From Schistocerca nitens (taxonomy: Eukaryota > Arthropoda > Insecta > Orthoptera > Acrididae): a DNA stretch of 64,000 bases. The DNA is taken from contig NC_064622.1 of assembly GCF_023898315.1 (NCBI RefSeq), positions 179,138,178 through 179,202,177 of the forward strand, written 5' to 3'. This document shows, one piece after another, positions 21,466-31,514 of this stretch (positions are counted from its first letter, which is position 1; each line of letters starts with the position of its first letter). The notes beneath the pieces are model-generated. The model saw nothing but the letters and a program-made list of their open reading frames with translations, made no database searches and had not been told where the DNA came from. Made by a program: the position numbers and the translations under genes.

Positions 21466-23408
21466 TCACATTGTAGACGTAATAAATGTTGATCTAACGA
21501 AAGATGGCAGATTAGACAAACAAACATTCGTTTACTAATTGGTTTCAGTGAATGAACCTTACCATTTACGGGCAGTTCCGAGTACAAACGTCGAACTTCA
21601 GCATACGCGGCTTGCTTTTCGTCTGCTGTGAGTTTCTTCAAATGACGCCGTGATGGCCATAGAACCGTGGCAACGTAATGGATAGCCTCAATTTTGCACT
21701 TCTCTGTGATGAAGTATGCTGCTCTCCTTTTTATTTTCGCCATGAGCTGAAAAGGAAACCCAATATACATAACTGCACTCTGATAATTCAACAGTTGTAT
21801 AAAGGATCGTAACCTATAGAAAGTGTTCTTACCTCGTTGTCACTGCCTATTGGTTCACAATGATGTAACAGACTCTTGTACCACGGCAGCACACGTTCCA
21901 GCGTTGTTATCTTTGTAGTTTCCAAATCCAAACTCGCTTCTTTAAAGGGGGTTAGAAACGCGACAACGTCTCGTACGCACCCTTCTTGGAAGGTTTCTAA
22001 GAGTGTCGATTGCCCCCGGGATTCTATTAGATCTCGAATATCGTCGATTTGACTTATGACGGAATTGAGCATTAACAGTATACTGTTCCACCGAGTTACA
22101 GCTTCTTGCTTCACAGAGTGCCGCAGACGCCGCGAGTGACCCGATCTCTTCAAATAGCCTACTATAGCTCTTGCTGATAGTAGACACGACAGGATTTCAG
22201 GGGCTTCGTCTTCTAAAAACGTCTCTTGAAATGTGTGACGAAGCGCAGTCATCAAGCAGTGATCAAAGCAAGGCAAACGGTCGTAAGGTTCAAGTGCCTT
22301 CTTCATATTGGCTCCTTGGTCGGTGACAAAGTAACATTTCGTAAGATCATTCTTTTTAATTCCTAACGCAAGCATCCGCTCTTCGATACCATGCCGTATG
22401 TTCTCTCCTGTATTAGGTACGTCCGGAAACTCGGTTGTTATCAAAACAAGCGTTTCTAGCTGCCACTCATCATTCACATAATGCGATGTCACAGTCAAAA
22501 CATTTCTCTTCTTGTAGTTGTCAGACCACAGATCAGCGTCTAAAGCGTACATTTTGTTCTTTAAGGCACATATTAGCTTGGGCACCATTGTCACCCGTAT
22601 TTTGTCTGCCTTTTCTTTAATATGCAGCGATACAGTGGTAGGGTGCGGAAGAACATCTTCTATACTGACTTTGCCGTAAGTGGCGCCATCATTGATGAGC
22701 TCCTGCGAATAATTCTTGAAGCCAATCTTACTACAAGTATTTAACGATAGCAAATCTATTCCACTCATATAGACCAACCTATCAACAACAACTTTCTTTA
22801 TGCTACTTGGTACTGCAAGTGGCAGGTGGACTTCTGCTCCGCATTTACTTTTGCAGTACCGAATCATAACTGTTGTGCTTGAGTGGTACGAAAGTATGGT
22901 ATCACATGTGGTACATTGCACGAAACCAGCAGAAGCCTGCTTGACAGGATCCACTACAAGTGTAAACGATTTCCAAGCTTCACTTTTCGCCTCCTCTTCC
23001 GACATGTCTTTCTTCTTCAGGACTAATGAGCCGCTCATAATTCTCTCCATAATACTTCTCTTCGTTTCATGAATGGAACGTTTACGACCTATATACTTAG
23101 TTTATCCACAACGCTGCCTGCGCTGCTCAAAGCCAGGTCGTCAACTGCGTTTACACACGGTTTCTAATGCGATTCGGCACTGTAGAGCGCGCAGCGGTTG
23201 TACTGTCACCGGCCGAGATTGTGAGTATGCTCGAGCGCCCGGCAGTGCTCGACAATCCAACCGATAACCGAGAGGTGGAGGACAACCGGCCACATGGTGC
23301 ATTAGACGGCCACAGCCGTATCGCAGCGTGGGCCTTTCCCAGCCGTCGAGCAGCGGCACGAAATGGGAAATGCTCTAGCGGTTGTTTTCATCGAAATGCA
23401 GAGCTCTA

Positions 23409-23416
23409 ACACCTAC
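23409..23416 (+). repeat. hAT target-site duplication, right
   Basis: Exact second copy of acacctac immediately beyond the right hAT terminus. Confidence 0.9.
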
Positions 23417-23629
23417 TTTGTTTCTTTTTTAAATAAATTGTACACAAGTTTCTATGGTACTGGAAAAAACCTTCCCAGAGGATTTCAGCGACATCAGAGG
23501 AATGGAATTTAATCATCTAGTAACACGACAGCAGCACCGTAAACCACTGTTCCGCCGTCAGGAGAAGAGGTCCAACAAACGTCTGCCCAATTGTACCAAA
23601 TGTACATAAACACGTAATTCAGGTACGGT

Positions 23630-23827
23630 GCCGGCCGCGGTGGTCTCGCGGTTAAGGCGCTCAGTCCGGAACCGCGCGACTGCTACGGTCGCAGGTTCGA
23701 ATCCTGCTTCGGGCATGGATGTGTGTGATGTCCTTAGGTTAGTTAGGTTTAAGTAGTTCTAAGTTCTAGGGGACTGATGACCACAGATGTTAAGTCCCAT
23801 AGTGCTAAGAGCCATCTGAACCATTTT
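23630..23827 (+). mobile_element. SINE family A, copy 5
   Basis: Plus-strand full-length copy ending gagccatctgaaccatttt. The target duplication ttcaggtacggt (23618-23629, 23828-23839) is exact over 12 bp. Confidence 0.93.
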
Positions 23828-23839
23828 TTCAGGTACGGT

Positions 23840-24545
23840 TCTTGTGTTTACCTGTGCGGTTGAGGCTATCAATCTGTGCTCTCCTGTTATAGAGATCAGG
23901 TAAGTTGCTCCTGAAGCTATGCAAATCATCCTCACCGATGTCTGCTTCTACTTCAGATGAAGCGGGTCATCCTGGAGATCAAAGCGAATTTCAATTTGTT
24001 TCGAGCCTGTCATTGTCATTCGGTTCCTAACCTGATCCTGATTAAGTTTCTTTCGCGACACCCTCACTCTCAACCGATTTTCGTTTGCAGTAACACAAAA
24101 GTAAATCTCTCAATGGAATAAATCCGATCACATTAAATGAAATTAATAATATCTTGTATTAGGAGCCAAGAACTTCTATACATTTTTAAATGACATTTTA
24201 TTCACTTTTAACTGTTACGCTTTTATTTCACTATTCCAATTTATGCCTTTTTGCCTCTTTCAAGCACCTACAAAGCCTAATACAACGAAATGAGAGAAAT
24301 GTAACATGAGAGCGGCAGTATGTACATTTAACTTTTGCAGTTTGTTAACTGTCATATAGTTACAACATTTGATGTCGTGTCAAAAAAAATTTAAAATAAA
24401 GTTATTATAGGAATGTGTTACTTTCCATGGTAATACAATGATTGGTTGTTATTAAGAACATTAATCGATTTGTTAGTTATGGCCAACAACAGTGGACAAC
24501 CCCAATCAACACTTGTTTTGTATGTACTCATGGCACATTTTATTG
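23840..24545. other. No recognisable gene or element
   Basis: AT-rich sequence, no motif or long frame that I can support. Confidence 0.45.
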
Positions 24546-24556
24546 ATTATAACGTT

Positions 24557-25032
24557 GAACCCGCCTGGCTAGCCGCGCGGTCTAACGCGCACCTTCCCGA
24601 GCAGGGAGGCGTGCCGGCCCCCAGCACGAATCCGCCCGGAGGATTCGTGTCGAGGTCCGGTGTGTCGGCCAGCCTGTGGATGGTTTTTAAGGCGGTTTTC
24701 CATCTACCTCGGCGAATGCAGGCTAGTTCCCCTTATTCCGCCTCAGTCACACTATGTCGGCGATTGCTGCGCAAACACTGTCTCCACGTACGCGTACACC
24801 ATAATTACCCTACCACGCAAACATTTGAGGTTACACTCATCTGGTATGAGACGTTCCCATGGGTGTCCACTGGGGGCCGAACCGCACGATAACGCTGGGT
24901 TCGGCGTGGGGCGGCGGTGGAGTGGGTGGGTGGACTGCTGTGGCCTGTTGTGGGGTTGTGAACCACTGAGGGCTACGGCGGTATGAAGGCTCTCCGTCGT
25001 CTCTAGGTCCCCGGCTTAAATACACATACACA
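24557..25032 (+). mobile_element. SINE family C (GC-rich, ~475 bp)
   Basis: Starts with a tRNA-like head (cccgcctggctagccgcgcg), then gtcgaggtccggtgtgtcgg, and continues through a GC-rich body to ctaggtccccggcttaaata and a short ATACACATACAC tail. It is flanked by atKataacgtt (24546-24556, 25033-25043; one mismatch in 11). I recognise it as a repeat type common in grasshopper DNA. A 148-codon frame inside it is fortuitous. Confidence 0.75.
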
Positions 25033-25043
25033 ATGATAACGTT

Positions 25044-25509
25044 CTATTTAAGTTGTAAATTTTATAGTTCGACCAGTGTAAAAAGACTCACATTGCAAAA
25101 AATATTTCAAAGTGGGCAAAGGCTGTTACGGCCAAATGTAAATTCAAGTTTTGAATCACAATCATAATAATGGACAATACTTCAAACATGAAGTCAGATG
25201 CCTTCTTTTGAACAGTTTTCTCAGCAGAGAAAATGCTGATAAAGTCAAAAGAGCAGCTATGTTTTTCAATAAGAGTACTTCTGTCTTAACAAAACTTGCT
25301 GAATTACAAGGAAATTAAAAGAAAGACCATCACCAATCAATTATCACCATAAAAGATGGAAACTTTTCCATTTGGAAAGTGTTCGATGATACCATCAATC
25401 AGCTCCAAGGAAGCTATACCCGGTTCCTAAAGTAATTGTCAAACGAATCAAATGAAACTAAACGGTTCCAGAGACCTTTTCAAGTTTGAAACATCTCTGA
25501 TATATATAT
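25044..25509. other. No recognisable gene or element
   Basis: AT-rich, no feature supported. Confidence 0.4.
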
Positions 25510-25720
25510 GCGGACAGCAGGAACGAAAGAAAATTTGTACCAATGCCAGGATTAGAACTTAGGTCTCCTGCTGACTAGGCTGATGCACTAACCGCAAAGG
25601 CATGGTGCTTCTGCACAACCGAAAAGAATTCCCTAGCACGTTTCGCTCCTCAACACATAGTACCATTTATGCCTGAGCCCACTTGGCATATTGCTACGTT
25701 GTTTGTGTCAATCGTAAATA
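25510..25720 (-). mobile_element. Probable old tRNA-derived SINE
   Basis: The minus strand contains tttgcggttagtgcatcagc (box A-like) and, ~30 bp on, aagttctaatcctggcat (box B-like), in tRNA spacing. No target duplication or other copy was found; the boundaries are approximate. Confidence 0.4.
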
Positions 25721-26164
25721 ATTTCAGGAAATAGAAACTTAATTTTAGTTATATTTCTATTTTTATATTACTTTTGTTTGCAATGAAAATATGAAAATTA
25801 CAGCCATGTATAAAATAATATGAAAAAACAACAAGGGTGTATTATTACTGTAGTTCCCAAACCTTTATTCAGAATTCTGTTACGATGTTTTGAATTTTAC
25901 TGAGGAAGTAGTTTATGACTTTTCGGAAAACTTAAAACTGTAAGGGCTATAATGGAAAATTATTAGTCCTCTTACTATATCCTTTCGAAAATGTCAAAAC
26001 AACGTAAAAATGCAGGTTCAGTGATCGTGAATTAAAAAGGGAAGATGCGTTTGTTTCATTTGTTTTAGTAAGTGATAGGTGAAGGGTAAGTCATGAAAAA
26101 GAGTTAGTTCATTTCAGTGAGTTAGCTGTTCTGATCCGACCCCTGGAAAGAACAGTTTTCTCCG
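25721..26164. other. No recognisable gene or element
   Basis: AT-rich interval; nothing supported. Confidence 0.4.
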
Positions 26165-26640
26165 TCTCTAATATCCACTATCTGATCAGAAGATCTGGTC
26201 TTCTTTTAGTGTTCGTTAATATAGAATTTGTTCCATTTTAGCCTATATAACGGCTTTAACGCAGCTGGGGATACATCCAACGAGATGTCTAAATGTCTGT
26301 GGAGGGATGATAGCACATTCTTCCTAAAGAAAAGGTAGTGATGTTGGAGTTGAGATCTCGAGCGAAGGCTAAGTTCTGATTCACCCCAATGGTGTTCCAT
26401 TCGGTTCGGTTAGGGACTCTGAACTAGCCAGTGCATTTCAGAAATATTATTGTACACAAACCAGTGCCTCAGAGGTGCTGCTTTATGAAAGGGTGATAGA
26501 ATTAGCATCTCCAAATTGCTCCCCTGTATACAGTACACACTGTTGTAAAATATGTTCATGTGCTTTCGTGTTTCGCAAGCCCAACGAGAGGATAATACCG
26601 TAACCACGTAAAACACCCCCATACCGTAACATCACTTTCT
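26165..26640 (-). pseudogene. Tc1-like transposase remnant related to T-A
   Basis: The minus strand reads GMGVFYVVTVLSSRWACETR (usually VWGCFTW..LGPLV), IFYNSVYCIQGSNLEM, then HWFVYNNISEMHWLVQSPNR and EWNTIGVNQ: the block running up to the terminal catalytic residue. This matches the NNVPETDWPAQNPDLNPMEN block of the element at 61900. Only the C-terminal half survives, with frameshifts. Confidence 0.65.
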
Positions 26641-26849
26641 TCACACTTCTCTGTTGGCACAACAGTCTGCCTGGTCTGAGATCAGTTGTGTTAGTTCCTT
26701 AGCGTTTCCACTTACAGTCACATAAGTAACAGTCGGTTTGGAGAGCTGTAGAAGGGCTGTAACATCCGTGATGGAATTGTTAGGTGACATCCAGTGTCTG
26801 CTACCGATTTCATAATGTTTTGCCCCTGACTTTGAGATCATATTCTGTT

Positions 26850-29040
26850 CACATAGCTACATCTACATCGTACTCCGCAAGCCACCTAATGCTATGTGGC
26901 GGAAGGTACTTTCGATACCACTTTCTGATCCCTCCAAACCTGTTCCTCTCGCGAATAGTGCCTGGGAAGAATGATTGTCGGTAAGCCTCTGTATTGGCTC
27001 TAACTTCCTGAATTTTCTCCTCGTGGTCAATACGCGAGATGTATGTGGGTGAAAGTAATATATTGTCCGACTCCTCCTGAAAAGTGCAGTCCCGAAATTT
27101 CAGTAGTAAATCTCTCCGTGATGCACAATGCCTCTCTTGTAACGTCTGCCAGTGGAGTTTGTTTAGCATCTCCGTAACGCTCTCTCGCCAGCTAAACGAC
27201 CCCGTGACGAAATGCGCCGCTCTTCGTTGGATCTTCTCTATCTCCTCTATCAGTCCTACCTGATAGGGATCCCAGATAGATGAACAGTACTCAAGAATCG
27301 GGCGAAAAAACACCTTATGTGGATGAGTTACGTTTCCTTAAGATTCTTCCGATGAATTTGAGTCTGGTATCTGCATTTCCTACTACCTGTTTTTATATGG
27401 TCATTCCACTTAAGGTCGTTCTGGATAGTTACGCCTAGATATTTTACGGGACACGATGTCTCCAGCTGTTTCGTCATCAGTAGTGTAGTTGTACGATAGT
27501 GGATTTCTTTTCCTATGTATGTGCAATATGTTACATTTATTTTCGATCATGTTCAACTGCCACAGCCTGCACCATTCATCAATCCTTTGCAGGTCATTCT
27601 GCAAATTCTTACTATCTTCTGGCATTGCTACTTTGGTATAGGCAACTGCATCATCTGCGAATAGCCTTAGATTTAATGAGCATCCGACGCTTTCTACTAG
27701 ATCATATATATATACAGCAACGGTCCTATCACACTTCCCTGTGATACTCCGGATATTACTTTTACATCTAACGATTTAGTTCCGTTAAGAGCGACGTGTT
27801 GCGTGTTGAGTTCTATCTGCAAGAAAGTCTTGATCCAGTCGCAAGTCTGCTCCGATGTTCCGTGCGCTCGTGTTTTTTTCATTAAACGGCAATGCACGAC
27901 GGTGTCAAATGCCTTACTGAAATCAAGGAACACGGCATCAACCTGAGCGTCGTTGTCCATTGTGCTGTGGATCTCATGGAGGAATAGAGCGAGATGAGTT
28001 TCGCAGGATCTCTGTTTGTGGAATCCATGTTGATTTTTATAGAAGAGATGTTCATTTTCCTAGAACGTCATAATTCTTGAGCATAAAACATGTTCCATAA
28101 TTCTACAACATATTGACGTCAACGATATAGGTCTATAATTCTGTGGATTGTCTTACGGCCTTTCTTAAAAACGGGAATGACCTGCTGTTTTTTTCCACTT
28201 GTTAGGTACCTTTCGTTGCTCAAGCGATCTACGACAAATTACTATTAGGGGGGAAGCAAGTTCTTTCGCATAATCTTTATAGAATCTTATAAGTATCTCA
28301 TCTGGTCCTGACGCCATTCCACTACTAAGCGATTGTAGCTGCTTTTCATTTCTGCGATCGGTTATCTCAATGTCTGCCATTTCGACGTTCGTACGACGAT
28401 TGAAAGGAGGGACACTGTTATGATCTTCCGCGGTGAAACAGATTCGGAAGACCGAATTCACTGTTTCGGCCTTCTATCTGTTATCTTCCGTTTCGGTGCC
28501 GGTGTGGTCGCTGAGAGAATGAATAGATGATTTTGATCCACTTACTGATTTTACAAACGACCAAAATCTCTTAGGGTTTTTGCTCAGGTCAATTGACAAC
28601 GTCTTACTTTCAAAATAATTGAACGCTTCTCTCATTGCTCTCCTAACGCTTATTTTTCGCTTCGTTCAGCTTTTGTTTTTCAGCTAGGTTTTTACTTCTT
28701 TTGAATCTGAGATGAAGTGCTCTTTGTTGATGTAGCGCTTTTCTAAAACGGCTATTAAACCATGTGGATATTTCCCATCCCTTCAAACCTTACTCGGAAC
28801 ATACTTGTTCAGGGGATACTGAACGATGCCTTTTAATTTTTTCCATTTGTTTTCCTCATCTTCGTCCTCATCATCGAATATTTGATGCTGACTGCTGAGA
28901 TATTCTGAACATTGTATGCTGTCACCCTTGCTGAGCAGATATATCTTCCCATATTTCTTAACATTCTTTGTAGGAGCCGTCTTCATAGATGCTGTCACAG
29001 CCTTATGATCATTGATACTTTCCTCTGCCTTACTTTTATT
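26850..29040 (-). pseudogene. LINE (Jockey/CR1-like) reverse transcriptase, broken
   Basis: Reading leftwards on the minus strand: a WFNSRFRKALHQQRALHLRF linker (about 28750), GMASGPDEILIRFYKDYAKE followed by VPNKWKKT (28170-28330), FLDFSKAFDTVVH (27930), GVSQGSVIGPLL (27750) and LFADDAVAYTKVAMP (27660). Next come NDLQRIDEWCRLWQLNMIEN and the C-terminal RPILEYCSSIWDPYQVGLIE to about 26849. The RT catalytic FADD is present, but several frameshifts and stops interrupt the gene. The endonuclease domain is missing or eroded upstream of 29040. The 3' end falls near a tacatctacatcgtactcc motif. Confidence 0.8.
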
Positions 29041-29539
29041 TGGTGACTGTCAATTTTGAAGAGTCATAGAAGCCAGACCGTATTTACGTTAACAACTGCC
29101 TTTGCAGAATTTAAAGATACAACCATTCTCTTCTTACAGGCGGATTTTCGTTGCTTTCAGATTCGTCGGCTTGTCATAAGAATGGTGGATAGCGAAAGCC
29201 GCAATTCGCCTAATGGTGATAGGTAAGAACGAGACGAAAAGGGTAATTTTAGCCATGTTGATCCGTTTCACAGCTGTTTTTATGCAGGCAAATATACATA
29301 AAGAGCTAAGATCACGTGTTAAATTTATTTGTTTTTGTGTTTTAATTCTACGCGTGCTCTCCTCTACTACGTATTGGGTCTCCGAACAGTGTTTAAATGT
29401 CATTGTTCACTGTTGCAGGGTTTACATCAGAGCTTCGTATCAGATAGGAAATAATTGTGCTTCCATTCGTTGTTACGTACTCGTGTGAGACAATCTTCGT
29501 GGTATAATTAGTTGCTCGTACTTGTGTGAAACCATGCAT
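29041..29539. other. No recognisable gene or element
   Basis: No supported feature; may contain the eroded 5' part of the adjacent LINE. Confidence 0.35.
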
Positions 29540-29779
29540 CATTTACGAAGTTGCGAAATATCCACGGTGATCAGTAAGCGGGCTTACTTTGAGGCAGAAA
29601 ACAACAGAATGCGAACAGTTTTGTATCACATCCAGTAAAGAGAACTTCGGAAACTCTGGGTATTGGTGAAATTACAGTGAAGCGAATTTCGAGAAAATAT
29701 AGAGAAACTTCACGTCTTTTATCACCATAAAAGAGATCTGACAGCCGACAGAAGCTTGCGTTGAATGAGTTTACTCAGA
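29540..29779 (+). pseudogene. DDE transposase remnant, N-terminal part
   Basis: The plus strand reads AYFEAENNRMRTVL in one frame and SETLGIGEITVKRISRKYRE in another, then KLALNEFTQK just before 29780. This layout (helix-turn-helix, then an L-x-x-F linker) fits eukaryotic DDE transposases of the IS630-like DDE_3 type. The continuation is found at 33986-35290, so the gene was split by the sequence between. The family name is inference. Confidence 0.5.
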
Positions 29780-30895
29780 AAGCCAGTTGAAAAATGTTTC
29801 TATAGCAGCACGAAAAAGCCGAATATGTTCCATTTTAACCCTGTGGTGCATGGCGTCCACTACAGTGGACAGCTGTTAATGGTCGCTTCTCTAGCATTTT
29901 CAATCAGTCCTGAGGTTGCAAATGCAAACAGTTCACTGCAGTGGACACTCCCAACTGTTGATGTGTCCTGCATGTATTTGCAGCCTCATGACTGACTGAA
30001 AACGCCAGAAAATTGACCATTATAAGTTGTCCACTGCAGTGAAATTCATGCACCACAGGGTTAAAAGACTTTGACACAAAAGTGGAAACCACCTGCCTCA
30101 GCCCTCATTCTGCATTCATCACCAAAAATTTGGCATGCGAACATATTCACACTCTTGTAAATCCTATTACCCAGTCTCTCTTTGTAGTTGAGTCTTCATA
30201 CGCATCATCTCCCTCTCAATACCATTGTCTATAAGTGTCTCTCTCCCACTGTCTCCTTTTTCTGCCATTGATTTTTCTAACACTGTCTCCTTTTGTCTAT
30301 ATTTTTGACATCCACTGGCTCCAACATTTTTGGGCAGCCCAAAAATTCTCGGGGGATCCAACTTAATTTTCCCCTATACCCAAATGTTTTAAATTTCGGT
30401 CCAAAATTCGTCTTCCGTGACATCTATGGATTCAAAGTTGGCTGGACCGGCAGGATACAGACCCCCCCCCCCTCCCCTCAACAAATGTATAGTTTCCCTC
30501 ATTTGTATTTTTCGTTTCCACTGTCTCCTCTCTCTTTTTCTCCAATTGCTTCTGTCTCCATCGATCCGTCTTTCTCTTTGACTGCCACTGTCTTTCACTG
30601 ATCATCAATATCTCTTCTCTCTTTGGCACTTACTGCTATTGTCATCACCCATCTCTCTTCCTCTTTCACTGCCACTTTCTCTCTCGCAGTATCACTGTCT
30701 CCTCTCTCTATGTTGTACTCACTTTCAATACAAAGAAGTGCGAATATGTCCACATGCCGAAATTTTTGGTGAGGAAGGAGAAATGAGGACTGGGGCAGCT
30801 GGTTCTCTACCTATATTCACAGTCTTTTAAAGAGATACATATTTTCTCTTTTTGTCCTCCGGCAGGTTCATTTTTCAGTTTGTTCCTTCTTCCGC
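29780..30895. mobile_element. Foldback-like element with imperfect inverted ends, left copy
   Basis: The left side (tgaaaaatgttt..., then tttaaaagactttgac..., ccaaaaatttggcatgcgaa) is mirrored by the right side (tgaaaaatgaacc..., tttaaaagactgtgaa..., ccaaaaatttcggcatgtgg). The two ends are imperfect inverted repeats of roughly 200 bp around a pyrimidine-rich core with many cactgtctcc motifs. No protein is encoded. A piggyBac-type MITE sits in the left inverted repeat. Confidence 0.6.
29839..30060. mobile_element. piggyBac-type MITE, 222 bp, left copy
   Basis: Bounded by TTAA on both sides (29835-29838, 30061-30064). Ends are ccctgtggtgcatg and its exact complement, and the inverted similarity extends inward to about 95 bp. 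TTAA targets and CCC...GGG ends are diagnostic of the piggyBac superfamily. No coding capacity. Confidence 0.88.
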
Positions 30896-30920
30896 CTACT
30901 ACAGTAGATTGTGCTGCTTT

Positions 30921-31514
30921 TACACTGAACCGCCAAAAAACTGCTATAGGCATGCGTATTCATAGACAGAGATATGTAAACACGCAGAATGCGGCGCTGC
31001 CGTCGGCAATGCCTATATAAGACAAGTGCCTGGCGCTGTTGTTAGATCGGTTACTGCTGCTACAATTGCAGGTTATCAGTATTTAAGTGAATTCGAACGT
31101 GGTTTTATAGTCGGTGCATGAATCATGGGACACAGCATCTCCGAGGCAGCGATAAAGTAGTGGGGATTTTCCCGTGCGACCTTTTCACGAGTGTACCGTG
31201 AATATCTGGAATCCGGTAAAACATCAAATCTCCGACATCACTGCGGCCGGAAAACGATCCTGCAAGAACGGGACCAACGACGACTGAAGACAATCGTTCA
31301 ACGCGACATAAGTGCAATCCTTCCGCAAATTGTTGCAGATTTCAATACTGGGCCATCAACAAGTGTCAGCGTGCAAATCATTCAACGAAACATCATCTAT
31401 ATGAGCTGTCGGAGAGGAAGGCCCACTCGTGTACCCTTGATGAATGCACGACACAACGTTTTACGTCTTGCCTGGGCCCGTCAACACCGACGTATGACTG
31501 TTGACGACTGGAAA
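30921..31514 (+). pseudogene. Tc1-like element, family T-D, truncated copy
   Basis: Begins at tacactgaaccgccaaaaaa. Leader and N-terminal transposase follow: YLSEFERGFIVGA, then TFSRVYREYLESGKTSNLRH, GRPTRVPLMNARHNVLRLAW and MTVDDWK. It stops abruptly at 31514 where a LINE tail begins. A TGA and a TAG in the N-terminal part are shared with the complete copy at 36483-37727. Confidence 0.85.

Larger units (their letters stand above)
19450..23050 (-). pseudogene. hAT (hobo/Hermes-like) transposase, three recognisable exons
   Basis: Exon 1 (23050-21833, 406 codons) is open. A CTTC BED-type zinc-finger region lies near residue 46, DADLWSDN at 171-178, FVTDQGANM at 241-249 (second catalytic D 244) and RWNS near residue 320. 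An 86-bp intron with gtaag...ttttcag borders (21832-21747) keeps phase 0: GSDNE joins LMAKIKRR. Exon 2 runs to about 21566 (KCKIEAIHYVATVLWPSRRH), where another gtaagg could be a donor; a Tc1 element then sits at 20040-21465, probably in the second intron. The last exon (about 19840-19450) has the hAT dimerisation block, TSTASERNFSQAGHLLSSKR, but carries a frameshift and a TAA upstream of it. The N-terminal half is well preserved; the C-terminal exon is broken. Confidence 0.85.
18487..23408 (-). mobile_element. Complete hAT element with nested SINE and Tc1 insertions
   Basis: Ends are tagaggtctgca (18487) and the complement of tagagctctgca (23408), a typical hAT terminus. Both are followed internally by a GC-rich subterminal region rich in ctcggcc-type motifs. 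An exact 8-bp duplication, acacctac, flanks it. Total length is 4,922 bp, of which a SINE-A (18961-19152) and a Tc1-like element (20040-21465) are later insertions. The transposase reads on the minus strand. Confidence 0.95.
29780..31514 (+). repeat. Left arm of 1,735-bp inverted repeat
   Basis: Matches the reverse complement of 37134-38868 base for base over long tracts, with equal length, identical poly-C length (11) and identical internal stop codons. Scattered mismatches exist, for example gcgtcc versus gtgtcc and gacatcc versus gacactc. The outer boundary coincides with the end of a foldback-like element. The inner boundary falls inside a Tc1-like element, exactly where the LINE tail begins. 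Confidence 0.92.

Noticed and set aside
24446-24892. 148-codon frame
   Set aside because: Lies mostly within the GC-rich SINE-C and has no conserved features.
30389-30629. Arg/Lys-rich small proteins in the inverted arms
   Set aside because: They arise from the low-complexity purine/pyrimidine core of the foldback-like element.
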